This document shows, in pieces, positions 25,210 to 32,262 of a stretch of DNA of 32,262 bases. The translations under genes were made by a program, and so were the position numbers. The number at the start of each line of letters is the position of its first letter. Within the stretch, counting starts at the first letter, position 1. The stretch is from Paracoccaceae bacterium. Its GTDB lineage: Bacteria; Pseudomonadota; Alphaproteobacteria; Rhodobacterales; Rhodobacteraceae. Below the pieces are notes generated by a model that saw only the letters and a program-made list of their open reading frames with translations, was not told the origin of the DNA and made no database searches. The stretch is from assembly GCA_011389685.1 (NCBI GenBank), contig JAABTV010000043.1:1-32262 (forward strand). Direction: 5' to 3'.

Positions 25210-26334
25210 TCATCCGATCATCCCCGCCGCGTCGCCCAGCCCCGCGTAATGCCGCTTGAGCCGCTGCAACGCGATCCGCAACACGATCTTGCCCGACCGC
25301 GCGCTCCAGCCCATCGCCTGTTCGGCCTGCTCCAACCCTTCGAGATGGCAGCAGCAACGCAGCGCCACATCGCCCAGCCCCGGCCCCAGGTCGCGCAGCG
25401 CCGCCTCGACCCGGGCGCGCGCCGCCGCGGACCCGCCCATCGCATCGGCCCCGGCCCCGCCCCGACCGCCGTCGATCGCCCCGCTCAGCACATGCTCCCA
25501 GTTCGCGGTGACTCGCGGCCCCATCTGCGCCAGTTCGAAATCCTCGCGCAGCCGCTCGCCCGCCGCCACCAGATCCGCACCGAGGAACGCCACCCCGTCG
25601 CGGTCGCGCCGCCGCGCCAGCGCCGCCATCGGCGAATCCCCCGGGGCGAAGCGTGGTTTGCCGCGGGCGGCGTCCGCGGCCCCCGGCGCCATGCCGGGCC
25701 CGTCGAAACCGCTCTGTGCCTCGGCAAAGCCCTGCGCCGCGCCCTGGGCCGCGTTTTCCTGGGCTGCCAGCATCCGGCCAAGCGCCGCGCGCCCGGCCGG
25801 CGTGATGCGATAGCGCGCGACCCGGCCCGGCTCGATACAGGCGATCCAGTCCTTGACCGCCAGGGCCTGCGCCACCGCGCGCTCCACCACGGCGGTGCGG
25901 GTGGTCCCGCCGCCAGCCATGTCGCGCACCACCACGGCCTTGTCCATTTCCGACGCCACCGCCAGAACGGCGCCCGGTTCGCACAGGCGACGCAACACGC
26001 GCCGGGCCTCGACCTCGAAGGTTTCGTCATCCGGGATGGCCGCGATCGGCCTGTCTTGCAGGGTCATGTCATTTGGCTCCTTGAATTTCGGGCGTGGCGG
26101 ATTGCGAAGAACAGCCCGGCCCAGACGGTTCAGCGCCTCGTCGATCAACGGATCGTCACGCAGGCTTTCCCAGCGGCGGACCTGACGCAGGACGGTCGAA
26201 GGATGCCGGGCCACCGACCGGGCGATCGCCCGGATCGACATGCCGCATTCGGTGTGAACGATGTAGTGACGCGCCGCTTCGGGCACCCAACCGGGCATGC
26301 CGCCCCGACCTTGCGCATTCGCGTGTCCAATCAT
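25210..26334 (-). CDS. Helix-turn-helix DUF6456 protein
   Basis: The 374-aa likely DNA-binding protein has an N-terminal helix-turn-helix (CGMSIRAIARSVARHPSTVLRQVRRWE, about 30-56). A central winged-helix-like region (RTAVVERAVAQALAVKDWIACIEPGRVARYRITPAGRAALGRML) follows. The C-terminal DUF6456 module reads SPMAALARRRDRDGVAFLGADLVAAGERLREDFELAQMGPRVTANWEHV...LRIALQRLKRHY. Alphaproteobacteria commonly carry it, but its role is not known to me. I chose the ATG at 26334 because AAGGAAGG lies 5 bases upstream; a GTG at 26391 would translate the two DnaA boxes. Those boxes lie 38-58 bp upstream, suggesting control by DnaA. Confidence 0.8.
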   Translation of the reverse strand: MIGHANAQGRGGMPGWVPEAARHYIVHTECGMSIRAIARSVARHPSTVLRQVRRWESLRDDPLIDEALNRLGRAVLRNPPRPKFKEPNDMTLQDRPIAAIPDDETFEVEARRVLRRLCEPGAVLAVASEMDKAVVVRDMAGGGTTRTAVVERAVAQALAVKDWIACIEPGRVARYRITPAGRAALGRMLAAQENAAQGAAQGFAEAQSGFDGPGMAPGAADAARGKPRFAPGDSPMAALARRRDRDGVAFLGADLVAAGERLREDFELAQMGPRVTANWEHVLSGAIDGGRGGAGADAMGGSAAARARVEAALRDLGPGLGDVALRCCCHLEGLEQAEQAMGWSARSGKIVLRIALQRLKRHYAGLGDAAGMIG

Positions 26335-26371
26335 CTGCCTTCCTTCATCCCCGGTTTTCTGACGTCGTGAC

Positions 26372-26392
26372 TTATCCACAGGGTTATCCACA
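26372..26392 (+). promoter_or_regulatory. Two tandem DnaA boxes
   Basis: TTATCCACA occurs at 26372-26380 and 26384-26392, same direction, 12 bp from start to start. Both match the DnaA consensus TTATNCACA perfectly. A one-mismatch copy (TCATCCACA) lies at 26539-26547. The boxes sit directly upstream of the DUF6456 gene and next to AT-rich DNA (26400-26475). Confidence 0.65.
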
Positions 26393-26412
26393 ACCTAGGG
26401 CTGTATTTATTA

Positions 26413-26432
26413 CGGTTTGGTTAACAAAACCG
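26413..26432. promoter_or_regulatory. 20-bp near-perfect palindrome centred on GTTAAC
   Basis: CGGTTT and AAACCG form the arms around a GTTAAC core, with a single mismatched pair (G against A). It lies 20 bp from the DnaA boxes in AT-rich intergenic DNA and looks like a dimeric regulator site. It could serve either of the divergent DUF6456 and DUF6477 genes. Confidence 0.5.
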
Positions 26433-26440
26433 CCCTGAAC

Positions 26441-26471
26441 CAGAATTGTTGCTGAATGATAAACAATACTG
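26441..26471. promoter_or_regulatory. 31-bp interrupted inverted repeat
   Basis: CAG-A-ATTGTT (26441-26450) pairs with AACAAT-A-CTG (26462-26471) except at one position, with an 11-base centre. It follows the GTTAAC palindrome by 8 bp and precedes the DUF6477 start codon by 89 bp. Confidence 0.4.
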
Positions 26472-26560
26472 AAATCCGCCGCGCGCCGGGTCATGGCGGC
26501 ACGCAACACCTCTTTGGGTTGTGCAATGGCTTATGGGTTCATCCACAAATGAGGACCGCC

Positions 26561-26911
26561 ATGACCAACCTGCTTTGCGTGATCGACCGCCTCAAACGTC
26601 CCCGGCTTCTGATCCAGGCCGCGCGGGCGGGGGCCGCGGAGTATTGCCGCGCCCCGCATCTGCGCCGCCTGCTGGGCCCGGGCGAACCGCCCCGGACCGA
26701 CGCCGCCCTGCGCCGCCTGATCGAGATCGAATCCGACCTCAACGATCAACGCGTTTCGGGTTATGCGGGATATTCCATCGTGCGTCACGTCGATGTGCTG
26801 ATCGCGATGCTGGCCGAGGCGCGCATGGCCCGCCATTGCCACCCGCCCGCTGCGCCGGATGCGCAAGCACCCGCGCCGGTTGCCGTGGCCGCGCTGACCC
26901 CGGCGGAATGA
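26561..26911 (+). CDS. DUF6477 family protein
   Basis: The 116-aa soluble protein matches the small Rhodobacteraceae family DUF6477 as I remember it. It starts MTNLLCVIDRLKRPRLLIQAARAGAAEYCRAPHLRRLLG, then has a helix rich in Glu/Asp (ALRRLIEIESDLNDQRVSG). GYSIVRHVDVLIAMLAEARMARH follows, then an Ala/Pro-rich tail. No enzymatic motif is visible and the function is unknown. The ATG at 26561 has GAGGA 5 bases upstream, so a longer frame from 26456 is rejected. It is divergent from the DUF6456 gene; a link between the two is plausible. Confidence 0.75.
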   Translation: MTNLLCVIDRLKRPRLLIQAARAGAAEYCRAPHLRRLLGPGEPPRTDAALRRLIEIESDLNDQRVSGYAGYSIVRHVDVLIAMLAEARMARHCHPPAAPDAQAPAPVAVAALTPAE

Positions 26912-26924
26912 TCGCCCGGGGTCA
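26895..26924 (+). terminator. Hairpin at the end of the DUF6477 gene
   Basis: TGACCCCGG (26895-26903) and CCGGGGTCA (26916-26924) form a 9-bp stem around the stop codon, with a 12-base loop. There is no T-run, so it may act as a weak or factor-dependent stop. Confidence 0.4.
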
Positions 26925-26937
26925 GGTCAACGGAAAT

Positions 26938-26959
26938 GGCGGGCCGCAGAGGGCCCGCC
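26938..26959 (-). terminator. Likely terminator of the MttB-family gene
   Basis: On the minus strand GGCGGGCC and GGCCCGCC form an 8-bp stem with a 6-base loop starting 3 bp after the MttB-family stop codon. It is followed by ATTTCCG. The tail is short in T but placement is right; it may work in both directions at this convergent junction. Confidence 0.55.
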
Positions 26960-26962
26960 GGA

Positions 26963-28507
26963 TCACATGAACGCGTCCGGCTCGGCCGTTTTCTTCCGGT
27001 CGACATAGGCATCCAGCGCCTCGGCGATCGCCGGATCGAGTTCGGGCGCCTGATAGGTGGCCATGAGTTTCTCGACCCGCGCCGCCGCCAGCGCCTGGGT
27101 GTCGCGCCCGCCTTCATCCTCCCAGGTCTCGAACGGCTTGTAATCGAGCAGGTCGGTTTTCCAGAACGCGCTCTTGAAATTGGCCTGGGTGTGGGCACAG
27201 CCAAGGTAATGTCCGCCGGGGCCGACCTCGCGGATCGCATCCATCGCCTGCGCGTCCTCGCTCATGTCGATCCCGCGCGCCAGCTGATGCAGGGTGCCGA
27301 GCTGATCGGCATCCATCACGAATTTCTCGAAACTCGCGACCAGCCCGCCTTCGAGCCATCCACAGGCATGCAGCATGAAGTTGACGCCGGAGAACAGACC
27401 CATGTTGAGGCTGTTGGCGGTTTCATAGGCGGCCTGCGCGTCCGGCAGTTTCGACCCGCAGAACGACCCGGCCGAGCGGAACGGCAGCCCTAGGCGCCGC
27501 GCCAGTTGCCCGGCGCCATAGGTGATGTGGCTGGCCTCGGGCGTGCCGAAGGTCGGCGCCCCGGAATTCATGTCGATCGACGCGACGAAGGCGCCAAAGA
27601 TCACCGGGGCGCCGGGGCGGACCAGCTGGCTATAGGCCACGCCGGCCATCACTTCGGCCAGAACCTGCGTCAGCGTGCCGGCGATCGACACCGGCGCCAT
27701 CGCCCCGCCGACGATGAAGGGCGAGATGATGCAGGCCTGCCCGGCCTCGGCATAGACTTCGAGCGCGCCCATCATCACGTCGTCGAAGGTCAGCGGCGAG
27801 TTGATGTTGATGAGCGAGGTCATCACCGCATTCTGCGCCACGAACTCCTTGCCGAACAGGATCTCGCACATCTCGACACTGTCGCGCGCCCGCGACGGTT
27901 CCGTCACCGAGCCCATGAACGGCTTGTCCGAAAGCGTCATATGGGCGCGCAGCATGTCGAGGTGACGCTTGTTCACCGCGATGTCGGTGGGCTCGCAAAC
28001 GGTGCCGCCGGAATGGTGCAGCCATTTCGACATGTAGCCCAGTTTCACGAATTTCTCGAAATCCGCCATCGTCGCATAGCGCCGCCCGCCGGCCATGTCG
28101 CGCACGAAGGGCGGGCCATAGATCGGCGCCAGAACGAGGTTGCGCCCGCCGATCTCGACATTGCGTTCGGAATTGCGGGCATGTTGGGTGAATTGCGACG
28201 GCGCTGTTGCACAGAGCTTGCGCGCCAGTCCCCGCGGGATATGCACCCGCTCGCCCCTCACATCCGCCCCCGCATCGCGCCAGCGTTGCAGCGCACCGGG
28301 ATTGTTGACGAAATTGACGCCGACCTCTTCGAGGACGGTCTCGGCATTGGCCTCGATGATGTCGAGCGCCTCGTCGCCAAGGACCTCGTAATCGGGGATT
28401 TTGCGGGTGATGAAACGGGCGGTCTCGAAGGAAACCGCGCTGCGTTCGGCCCGCCGGGCCGCCCCGCCGCCCGAGCGGGCGCGTCTGCGCGTGGTGGTGT
28501 CTGTCAT
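26963..28507 (-). CDS. Trimethylamine methyltransferase (MttB) family protein
   Basis: The 514-aa TIM-barrel protein is of the MttB superfamily. In characterised members a corrinoid protein receives a methyl group from trimethylamine, glycine betaine or similar compounds. Family stretches include LAPIYGPPFVRDMAGGRRYATMADFEKFVKL, HSGGTVCEPTDIAVNKRHLDMLRAHMTLSDKPFMGSVT and EVGPGGHYLGCAHTQANFKSAFW. No in-frame amber codon interrupts the gene, so it is a non-pyrrolysine form. No corrinoid-protein or methyl-corrinoid:tetrahydrofolate transferase gene lies nearby. The ATG at 28507 begins MTDTTTRRRARSGGG; the frame is open 47 codons further without resemblance. Confidence 0.88.
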   Translation of the reverse strand: MTDTTTRRRARSGGGAARRAERSAVSFETARFITRKIPDYEVLGDEALDIIEANAETVLEEVGVNFVNNPGALQRWRDAGADVRGERVHIPRGLARKLCATAPSQFTQHARNSERNVEIGGRNLVLAPIYGPPFVRDMAGGRRYATMADFEKFVKLGYMSKWLHHSGGTVCEPTDIAVNKRHLDMLRAHMTLSDKPFMGSVTEPSRARDSVEMCEILFGKEFVAQNAVMTSLININSPLTFDDVMMGALEVYAEAGQACIISPFIVGGAMAPVSIAGTLTQVLAEVMAGVAYSQLVRPGAPVIFGAFVASIDMNSGAPTFGTPEASHITYGAGQLARRLGLPFRSAGSFCGSKLPDAQAAYETANSLNMGLFSGVNFMLHACGWLEGGLVASFEKFVMDADQLGTLHQLARGIDMSEDAQAMDAIREVGPGGHYLGCAHTQANFKSAFWKTDLLDYKPFETWEDEGGRDTQALAAARVEKLMATYQAPELDPAIAEALDAYVDRKKTAEPDAFM

Positions 28508-28689
28508 GGCGATGCGTCCTGACCTTTGTGCCGCTCCTGTTTCATCCGGGTTTAACGCAGCTCGGCCCGGGTCTGCGGCGCATATGCGGCCTTTGGCAGG
28601 TAAATGCGACATTGCGCGCGGCGGCGGGATCGGACCGGAACGGGCCATAAGGGCGAAGGCGAGCGAAACGAACCGGCATCACGCCAAGG

Positions 28690-28718
28690 TTTACATTTGC
28701 TTATTTGCATCTAAAGAT
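28690..28718 (+). promoter_or_regulatory. Possible promoter of the FadL-like gene
   Basis: TTTACA (28690-28695) and AAAGAT (28713-28718), 17 bp apart, lie in the AT-rich part of the 287-bp gap before the FadL-like gene. The -10 match is poor. The rest of the gap shows nothing definite. Confidence 0.25.
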
Positions 28719-28794
28719 TTCCCTATGGCCCATTGAAACGACAATCAAGAGCGGGCCGGCACGGGGTGGAGGACCCCGATAGGGAGAGGAAAAA

Positions 28795-30051
28795 ATGACC
28801 ACGACATGCAACACCCCGGCGCGGAGTCTCCGCGCCCGGGCGCTGGCCGCGACCGCGTTTGCGGTTCTGGCCGCGCCCGCCATGGCCACCACCGGCTATT
28901 TCACCAACGGCACCAGCGTGCAATCCAAGGGCATGGCCGGGGCCGGCACCGCAATCGGCACCGGGGTGATGGGGCTTGCTCAGAACCCGGCGCTGGGCAC
29001 GCGCTATCCCGATCAGGCCGAGGCGTGCCTCAGCTTCTTTTCGCCGTCGCGCTCGACCACGATCACCGGGATGGGCAATTTCCAAAGCCGCAACGAGCTG
29101 TTCCTCGTGCCCTGCGGCGGCGCCAATTTCCGGCTCGGCAATCGCGCCACGCTGGGCGTGCTGATGTATGGCAATGGTGGCATGAACACCGAATACGGCA
29201 CCAACTTCTTTGGCGGCGGTGTCGTGCCGGGACCGCTGGGCGTCAATCTCGAACAGCTCTTCATCGCCGTGCCGCTGGCCTATGAGGTCAGCGACCGGGT
29301 ATCGCTGGGCTTTGCCCCGATCTTTGCCGCGCAACGGTTTTCGGCCACCGGCCTGGCCGGGTTCGCGCCGTTCTCGTCCAACCCGGCCGCGCTTTCGGAC
29401 AATGGCGATGACTGGTCCACCGGCTTCGGGTTTCAACTCGGCGCCATGTTCGAGGCCAGCCCCAACCTCAGCCTGGGCGCCAGCTATCGCTCGAAGATCC
29501 GCATGGACCCGTTCAACAAGTATTCCGGCCTCTTCGCCAATGGCGGCGATTTCGACATCCCGCCCACGGCCTCCGTGGGCCTGGCCTTCACGCCGCCGTC
29601 CAATTCCGCCCTGACCCTGACTGCCGAATGGCAGCGGATCTTCTATTCCGAGGTGCCCGCCGTGGCCAACCCCTTCCCCACCGCCGCCCCGCTGGGCGCA
29701 GCCGGCGGGCCGGGCTTTGGCTGGAAGGACATGGACGTGCTGCGCATCGGCGCAGAGTTCCGCGCCAATGACAAATGGACCTTCCGCGGCGGCCTGTCCT
29801 ACAACACCGAGTTCACCGACCCCTCGCAGGCCACGCTCAACGCCCTCGCCCCCGCCACGCCACAACTTCATGCCTCGCTGGGCGCGACCTGGCACATCAA
29901 CAAGCGGCGCGCGTTGCACGTGGCCTATACCCATGCCTTCGACAAAGCGATCTCGGGCACCCTGCCGAGCCCGCCCTTCCCCGGCGCCGCGCCGATCTCG
30001 TCGCAGATGAGCCAGCATGAACTTGCCTTTGGCATGACCTGGAAATGGTGA
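28795..30051 (+). CDS. FadL/OmpP1-type outer-membrane transport protein
   Basis: The 418-aa precursor has a signal peptide ending in LAAPAMA-TT (about residue 32). It is followed by the FadL-type N-terminal hatch region TTGYFTNGTSVQSKGMAGAGTAIGTGVMGLAQNPAL. Alternating beta strands with aromatic ends follow, up to a terminal Trp (LAFGMTWKW), as in outer-membrane barrels. FadL proteins let hydrophobic compounds such as long-chain fatty acids or aromatics cross the outer membrane. AGGGAGAGG precedes the ATG. It stands alone: promoter region before, terminator after. The substrate is unknown. Confidence 0.88.
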   Translation: MTTTCNTPARSLRARALAATAFAVLAAPAMATTGYFTNGTSVQSKGMAGAGTAIGTGVMGLAQNPALGTRYPDQAEACLSFFSPSRSTTITGMGNFQSRNELFLVPCGGANFRLGNRATLGVLMYGNGGMNTEYGTNFFGGGVVPGPLGVNLEQLFIAVPLAYEVSDRVSLGFAPIFAAQRFSATGLAGFAPFSSNPAALSDNGDDWSTGFGFQLGAMFEASPNLSLGASYRSKIRMDPFNKYSGLFANGGDFDIPPTASVGLAFTPPSNSALTLTAEWQRIFYSEVPAVANPFPTAAPLGAAGGPGFGWKDMDVLRIGAEFRANDKWTFRGGLSYNTEFTDPSQATLNALAPATPQLHASLGATWHINKRRALHVAYTHAFDKAISGTLPSPPFPGAAPISSQMSQHELAFGMTWKW

Positions 30052-30082
30052 GCCCACCAAAGCAGGTTTGACCTCATTGTGC

Positions 30083-30110
30083 GCGGGCCTCGCGGCCCGC
30101 GGGCTTTTTC
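30083..30110 (+). terminator. Intrinsic terminator after the FadL-like gene
   Basis: CGCGGGCC (30083-30090) and GGCCCGCG (30095-30102) form an 8-bp stem with the loop TCGC, followed by GGCTTTTT, 31 bp after the stop codon. This is a textbook rho-independent terminator. Confidence 0.9.
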
Positions 30111-30142
30111 ATCTCGGCCTGCGGCCTCGGGCGCCTCCGGCG

Positions 30143-30164
30143 GGAGTATTTGGGGCAAGATGAA
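30143..30164. repeat. Intergenic repeat copy 3
   Basis: On the plus strand GAGTATTT, GG, then GGCAAGATGAA is the reverse complement of the core at 15761 and 18162. It is preceded by CTCC-GGCG-GGAG, a 4-bp hairpin ending in TATTT. It lies between the FadL-like terminator and guaA, 45 bp before the guaA start codon, so it probably falls in the guaA leader or promoter. Confidence 0.7.
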
Positions 30165-30209
30165 TGAAGGGCGCTTGCGCCATTCGCGACCTTGGCCTAA
30201 TCCCGGGCC

Positions 30210-31766
30210 ATGAGCACACATGACCGCCTTCTGATCATCGACTTCGGCTCGCAGGTGACGCAACTGATTGCGCGCCGCCTGCGCGAGTTGAACACCTATT
30301 GCGAAATCCACCCCTATCAGAAGGTCACCGATGCCTTCCTGCGCGAGTTCGCGCCGCGCGCGGTGATCCTGTCGGGCGGGCCGGCCAGCGTCATCGACGA
30401 AGCATCGCCGCGCCCGCCGGAAAGCGTCTTTTCGCTCGGCGTGCCGGTGTTGGGCATCTGCTACGGTCAGCAGGTGATGATGCAGATGCTGGGCGGCAAG
30501 GTCGAGCGCGGCCACGGCACCGCCGAGTTCGGGCGCGCCTATGTCACCCCCGAGACCCGCCATGAAGAGTTGCTGCTGGGCTGGTTCCTCGACGGGCGCG
30601 AGCAGGTCTGGATGAGCCATGGCGACCACGTGAGCGCCATCGCGCCCGGCTTCGAGGTCTATGGCACCTCGCCCCATGCGCCCTTTGCCATCACCGGCGA
30701 TCCGACGCGCCATTTCTATGCGGTGCAGTTCCATCCCGAGGTGCATCACACCCCCAACGGGCGCACGTTTTACGAGAATTTCCTGCGCATCGCGGGCTTT
30801 ACCGGCGACTGGACCATGGGCGCCTATCGCGAAGAGGCGATCGCCAGGATCCGCGCGCAGGTGGGCGATGCCCATGTCATTTGCGGCCTCTCGGGCGGGG
30901 TCGATTCCTCGGTCACGGCGGTGCTTTTGCACGAGGCGATCGGCGATCAGCTTACTTGCGTCTTCGTCGATCACGGGCTGTTGCGCCACAACGAGGCCGA
31001 CGAGGTCGTGGCGATGTTTCGCGATCACTACAATATCAAGCTGATCCATGCCGATGAAGCCGAGTTGTTCCTGGGTGAGCTTGAGGGCGTAAGCGACCCG
31101 GAACAAAAGAGAAAAATCATCGGGCGGCTGTTCATCGACGTGTTCCAGCGCTATGCGGGCGGGATCGAGCGCGCCGAATTTCTGGCCCAGGGCACGCTTT
31201 ACCCGGACGTGATCGAAAGCGTGTCCTTCGCGGGCGGCCCGTCGGTCACGATCAAGTCGCATCACAATGTCGGCGGGTTGCCCGAGAAGATGGGGCTGAA
31301 GCTTGTCGAACCGCTGCGCGAGCTTTTCAAGGACGAGGTGCGCGCACTCGGTCACGAGCTGGGCCTGCCCGCATCCTTCATCGGCCGTCACCCCTTTCCC
31401 GGCCCGGGCCTCGCCATCCGCTGCCCCGGCGAGATCACCCGCGAGAAGCTCGACATCCTGCGCAAGGCCGATGCGGTCTTCATCGACCAGATCCGCCGCC
31501 ACGGGCTCTATGACGAGATCTGGCAGGCCTTCGTCGCCATCCTGCCGGTGCGCACCGTGGGCGTGATGGGCGACGGACGGACCTATGATTTCGCCTGCGC
31601 CCTGCGCGCGGTGACGAGCGTCGACGGCATGACCGCCGATTACTACCCGTTCAGCCACGCGTTCCTCGGCGAAACCGCGACCCGCATCATCAACGAGGTG
31701 CAAGGCATCAACCGCGTGACCTATGACATCACCTCGAAACCCCCCGGCACGATCGAGTGGGAATGA
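30210..31766 (+). CDS. guaA: GMP synthase (glutamine-hydrolysing)
   Basis: GuaA converts XMP to GMP using ATP and glutamine. The 518-aa protein has an N-terminal class I glutaminase with the triad C84 (GICYGQQ), H175 and E177 (QFHPEVHHT). The ATP pyrophosphatase domain has the PP-loop GLSGGVDSS (about 225-233). The C-terminal dimerisation domain ends KPPGTIEWE. The start [23 protein letters not shown] is canonical, yet no good ribosome-binding site precedes it (CTAATCCCGGGCC). No clear terminator separates its stop codon from the insertion sequence 64 bp downstream. With hpt, it is the second purine gene in the window, about 11 kb away. Confidence 0.97.
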   Translation: MSTHDRLLIIDFGSQVTQLIARRLRELNTYCEIHPYQKVTDAFLREFAPRAVILSGGPASVIDEASPRPPESVFSLGVPVLGICYGQQVMMQMLGGKVERGHGTAEFGRAYVTPETRHEELLLGWFLDGREQVWMSHGDHVSAIAPGFEVYGTSPHAPFAITGDPTRHFYAVQFHPEVHHTPNGRTFYENFLRIAGFTGDWTMGAYREEAIARIRAQVGDAHVICGLSGGVDSSVTAVLLHEAIGDQLTCVFVDHGLLRHNEADEVVAMFRDHYNIKLIHADEAELFLGELEGVSDPEQKRKIIGRLFIDVFQRYAGGIERAEFLAQGTLYPDVIESVSFAGGPSVTIKSHHNVGGLPEKMGLKLVEPLRELFKDEVRALGHELGLPASFIGRHPFPGPGLAIRCPGEITREKLDILRKADAVFIDQIRRHGLYDEIWQAFVAILPVRTVGVMGDGRTYDFACALRAVTSVDGMTADYYPFSHAFLGETATRIINEVQGINRVTYDITSKPPGTIEWE

Positions 31767-31829
31767 GTGGACCAACGGTTTCCGGTTTTTGGACCGCCCC
31801 GAGATAAGCTCCCAACTTCACACATGTTA

Positions 31830-32262
31830 GGGTCAGGACTCACAACCAGAACATGACGGTAGCGGCGATGCAGATGGCGGAGAGGAACAGCTCGCCACAT
31901 CTGTCGTAGCGGGTAGCAATCCGGCGCCAGTCCTTGAGGCGAGCGAACAGGTTCTCAATCCGATGGCGCTGCTTGTAGAGTTTTCGGTCATGGCTCGCAG
32001 GGTTCTTGCGCCCACGTCGGGCCGGGATGCAGGCCGCAATCCCCTTGTCCTCAAGGGCCTCACGGAACCAGTCGGCGTCGTAGCCCTTATCGCCCAGCAG
32101 CATCTTGGCGGGCGGCAATGCATCCAGAAGCGCCAGCGCACCCTTCGCATCACTCATCTGGCCGGGCGACAGGAAGAAGGTCAGTGGCCGCCCCAGCGCG
32201 TCGCAGACCATGTGCAACTTCGAGTTCAGCCCGCCTTTGGTCCGTCCGATGGCCCGCGTCCG
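31830..32262 (-). mobile_element. Partial IS5-family insertion sequence
   Basis: One end of an insertion sequence enters from the right edge. It carries an IS5-family transposase whose stop codon lies about 10 bp inside the likely terminus, near GGTCAGGACTCAC (31831-31843). TTAG just outside (31827-31830) could be part of a target duplication. The other end and its inverted repeat are outside the window, so the exact boundary cannot be proved. Confidence 0.7.
31840..32262 (-). CDS. IS5-family transposase, partial (C-terminal part)
   Basis: The frame is open to the window edge, so the N-terminal part is missing only because the window ends. The visible 140 residues begin RTRAIGRTKGGLNSKLHMVCDALGRPLTF, the usual IS5 DDE-domain entry. 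They include a catalytic Asp in MLLGDKGYDADWFREAL and the Glu in YKQRHRIENLFARLKDWRRIATRYDR, with the arginine-rich Y-R-E motif intact. It ends AICIAATVMFWL. The upstream part, with the first Asp and possibly a separate first ORF joined by frameshifting, cannot be seen. Nothing visible suggests decay, so the element may be functional. Confidence 0.88.
   Translation of the reverse strand, partial: RTRAIGRTKGGLNSKLHMVCDALGRPLTFFLSPGQMSDAKGALALLDALPPAKMLLGDKGYDADWFREALEDKGIAACIPARRGRKNPASHDRKLYKQRHRIENLFARLKDWRRIATRYDRCGELFLSAICIAATVMFWL

Noticed and set aside
29925..31775. 616-codon minus-strand frame opposite guaA
   Set aside because: It is antisense to the fully conserved guaA and ends inside the FadL-like gene. 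Part of it merely translates the intergenic repeat (FILPQIL), a sign of an artefact.
31767..31810. Second insertion-sequence end or a terminator after guaA
   Set aside because: TGGACC occurs twice near a TTTTT, but the two copies are direct, not inverted, so no hairpin or terminal repeat can be formed.
1..32262. tRNA, rRNA, CRISPR array, prophage or defence system
   Set aside because: No matching structures, repeat-spacer patterns or signature proteins were seen on either strand.

Overview
The window is a GC-rich chromosomal segment of an alphaproteobacterium, almost certainly a member of the Rhodobacteraceae (Roseobacter/Rhodobacter group). The main evidence is the gene order dusB-ntrB-ntrC-ntrY-ntrX ... 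trkA-trkH-hfq-hflX, an NtrC and an NtrX that both lack the sigma54-contact loop, a fused ispDF gene, the Rhodobacteraceae families DUF6456 and DUF6477, and a recurrent CTTCATCTTGCC..AAATACTC intergenic repeat. No rRNA, tRNA or CRISPR was seen. Most of the window reads as ordinary core genome.

Layout. 1-535: an AT-richer patch with one doubtful 73-codon ORF, two strong inverted repeats and an 11-bp tandem repeat. 536-5123 (minus strand): trkA-trkH-hfq-hflX, covering potassium uptake, the RNA chaperone and a ribosome-associated GTPase. 5660-7070 (plus strand): a LysR-type regulator and a small DoxX-like membrane protein, sitting inside a block that is usually contiguous in relatives. 7164-14450 (minus strand): dusB-ntrB-ntrC-ntrY-ntrX, a tRNA dihydrouridine synthase followed by two complete two-component systems for nitrogen control. 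14618-16804 (plus strand): ispDF, pgpA and a CinA-type amidohydrolase. 16810-18662 (minus strand): an MmgE/PrpD-family protein and a RatA/COQ10-family START protein.

18733-21054 (plus strand): hpt with an overlapping small membrane protein, then two c-type cytochromes, one class II and one membrane-anchored diheme. 21071-24090 (minus strand): a TTC38-like tetratricopeptide protein, lipA (lipoyl synthase) and a degenerate Hint-domain protein. 24468-25199 (plus strand): a VIT/CCC1-family metal transporter. 25210-26911: a divergent pair, a helix-turn-helix/DUF6456 protein and a DUF6477 protein. They share an AT-rich intergenic region with two perfect DnaA boxes and two long palindromes. 26963-28507 (minus strand): a non-pyrrolysine MttB-family methyltransferase. 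28795-30051: a FadL/OmpP1-type outer-membrane protein. 30210-31766: guaA. 31840 to the right edge: a partial IS5-family transposase.

The parts that ordinary gene content does not explain are mostly regulatory. They are the DnaA-box/palindrome region between the DUF6456 and DUF6477 genes, three overlapping TTAACCAT (CtrA-type) half-sites between the Hint and VIT genes, the three-copy repeat associated with terminator-like hairpins, and the hairpins in the low-GC left edge. No wholly new multi-gene system could be demonstrated from sequence alone. The DUF6456/DUF6477 intergenic region is the best candidate for something under-described.
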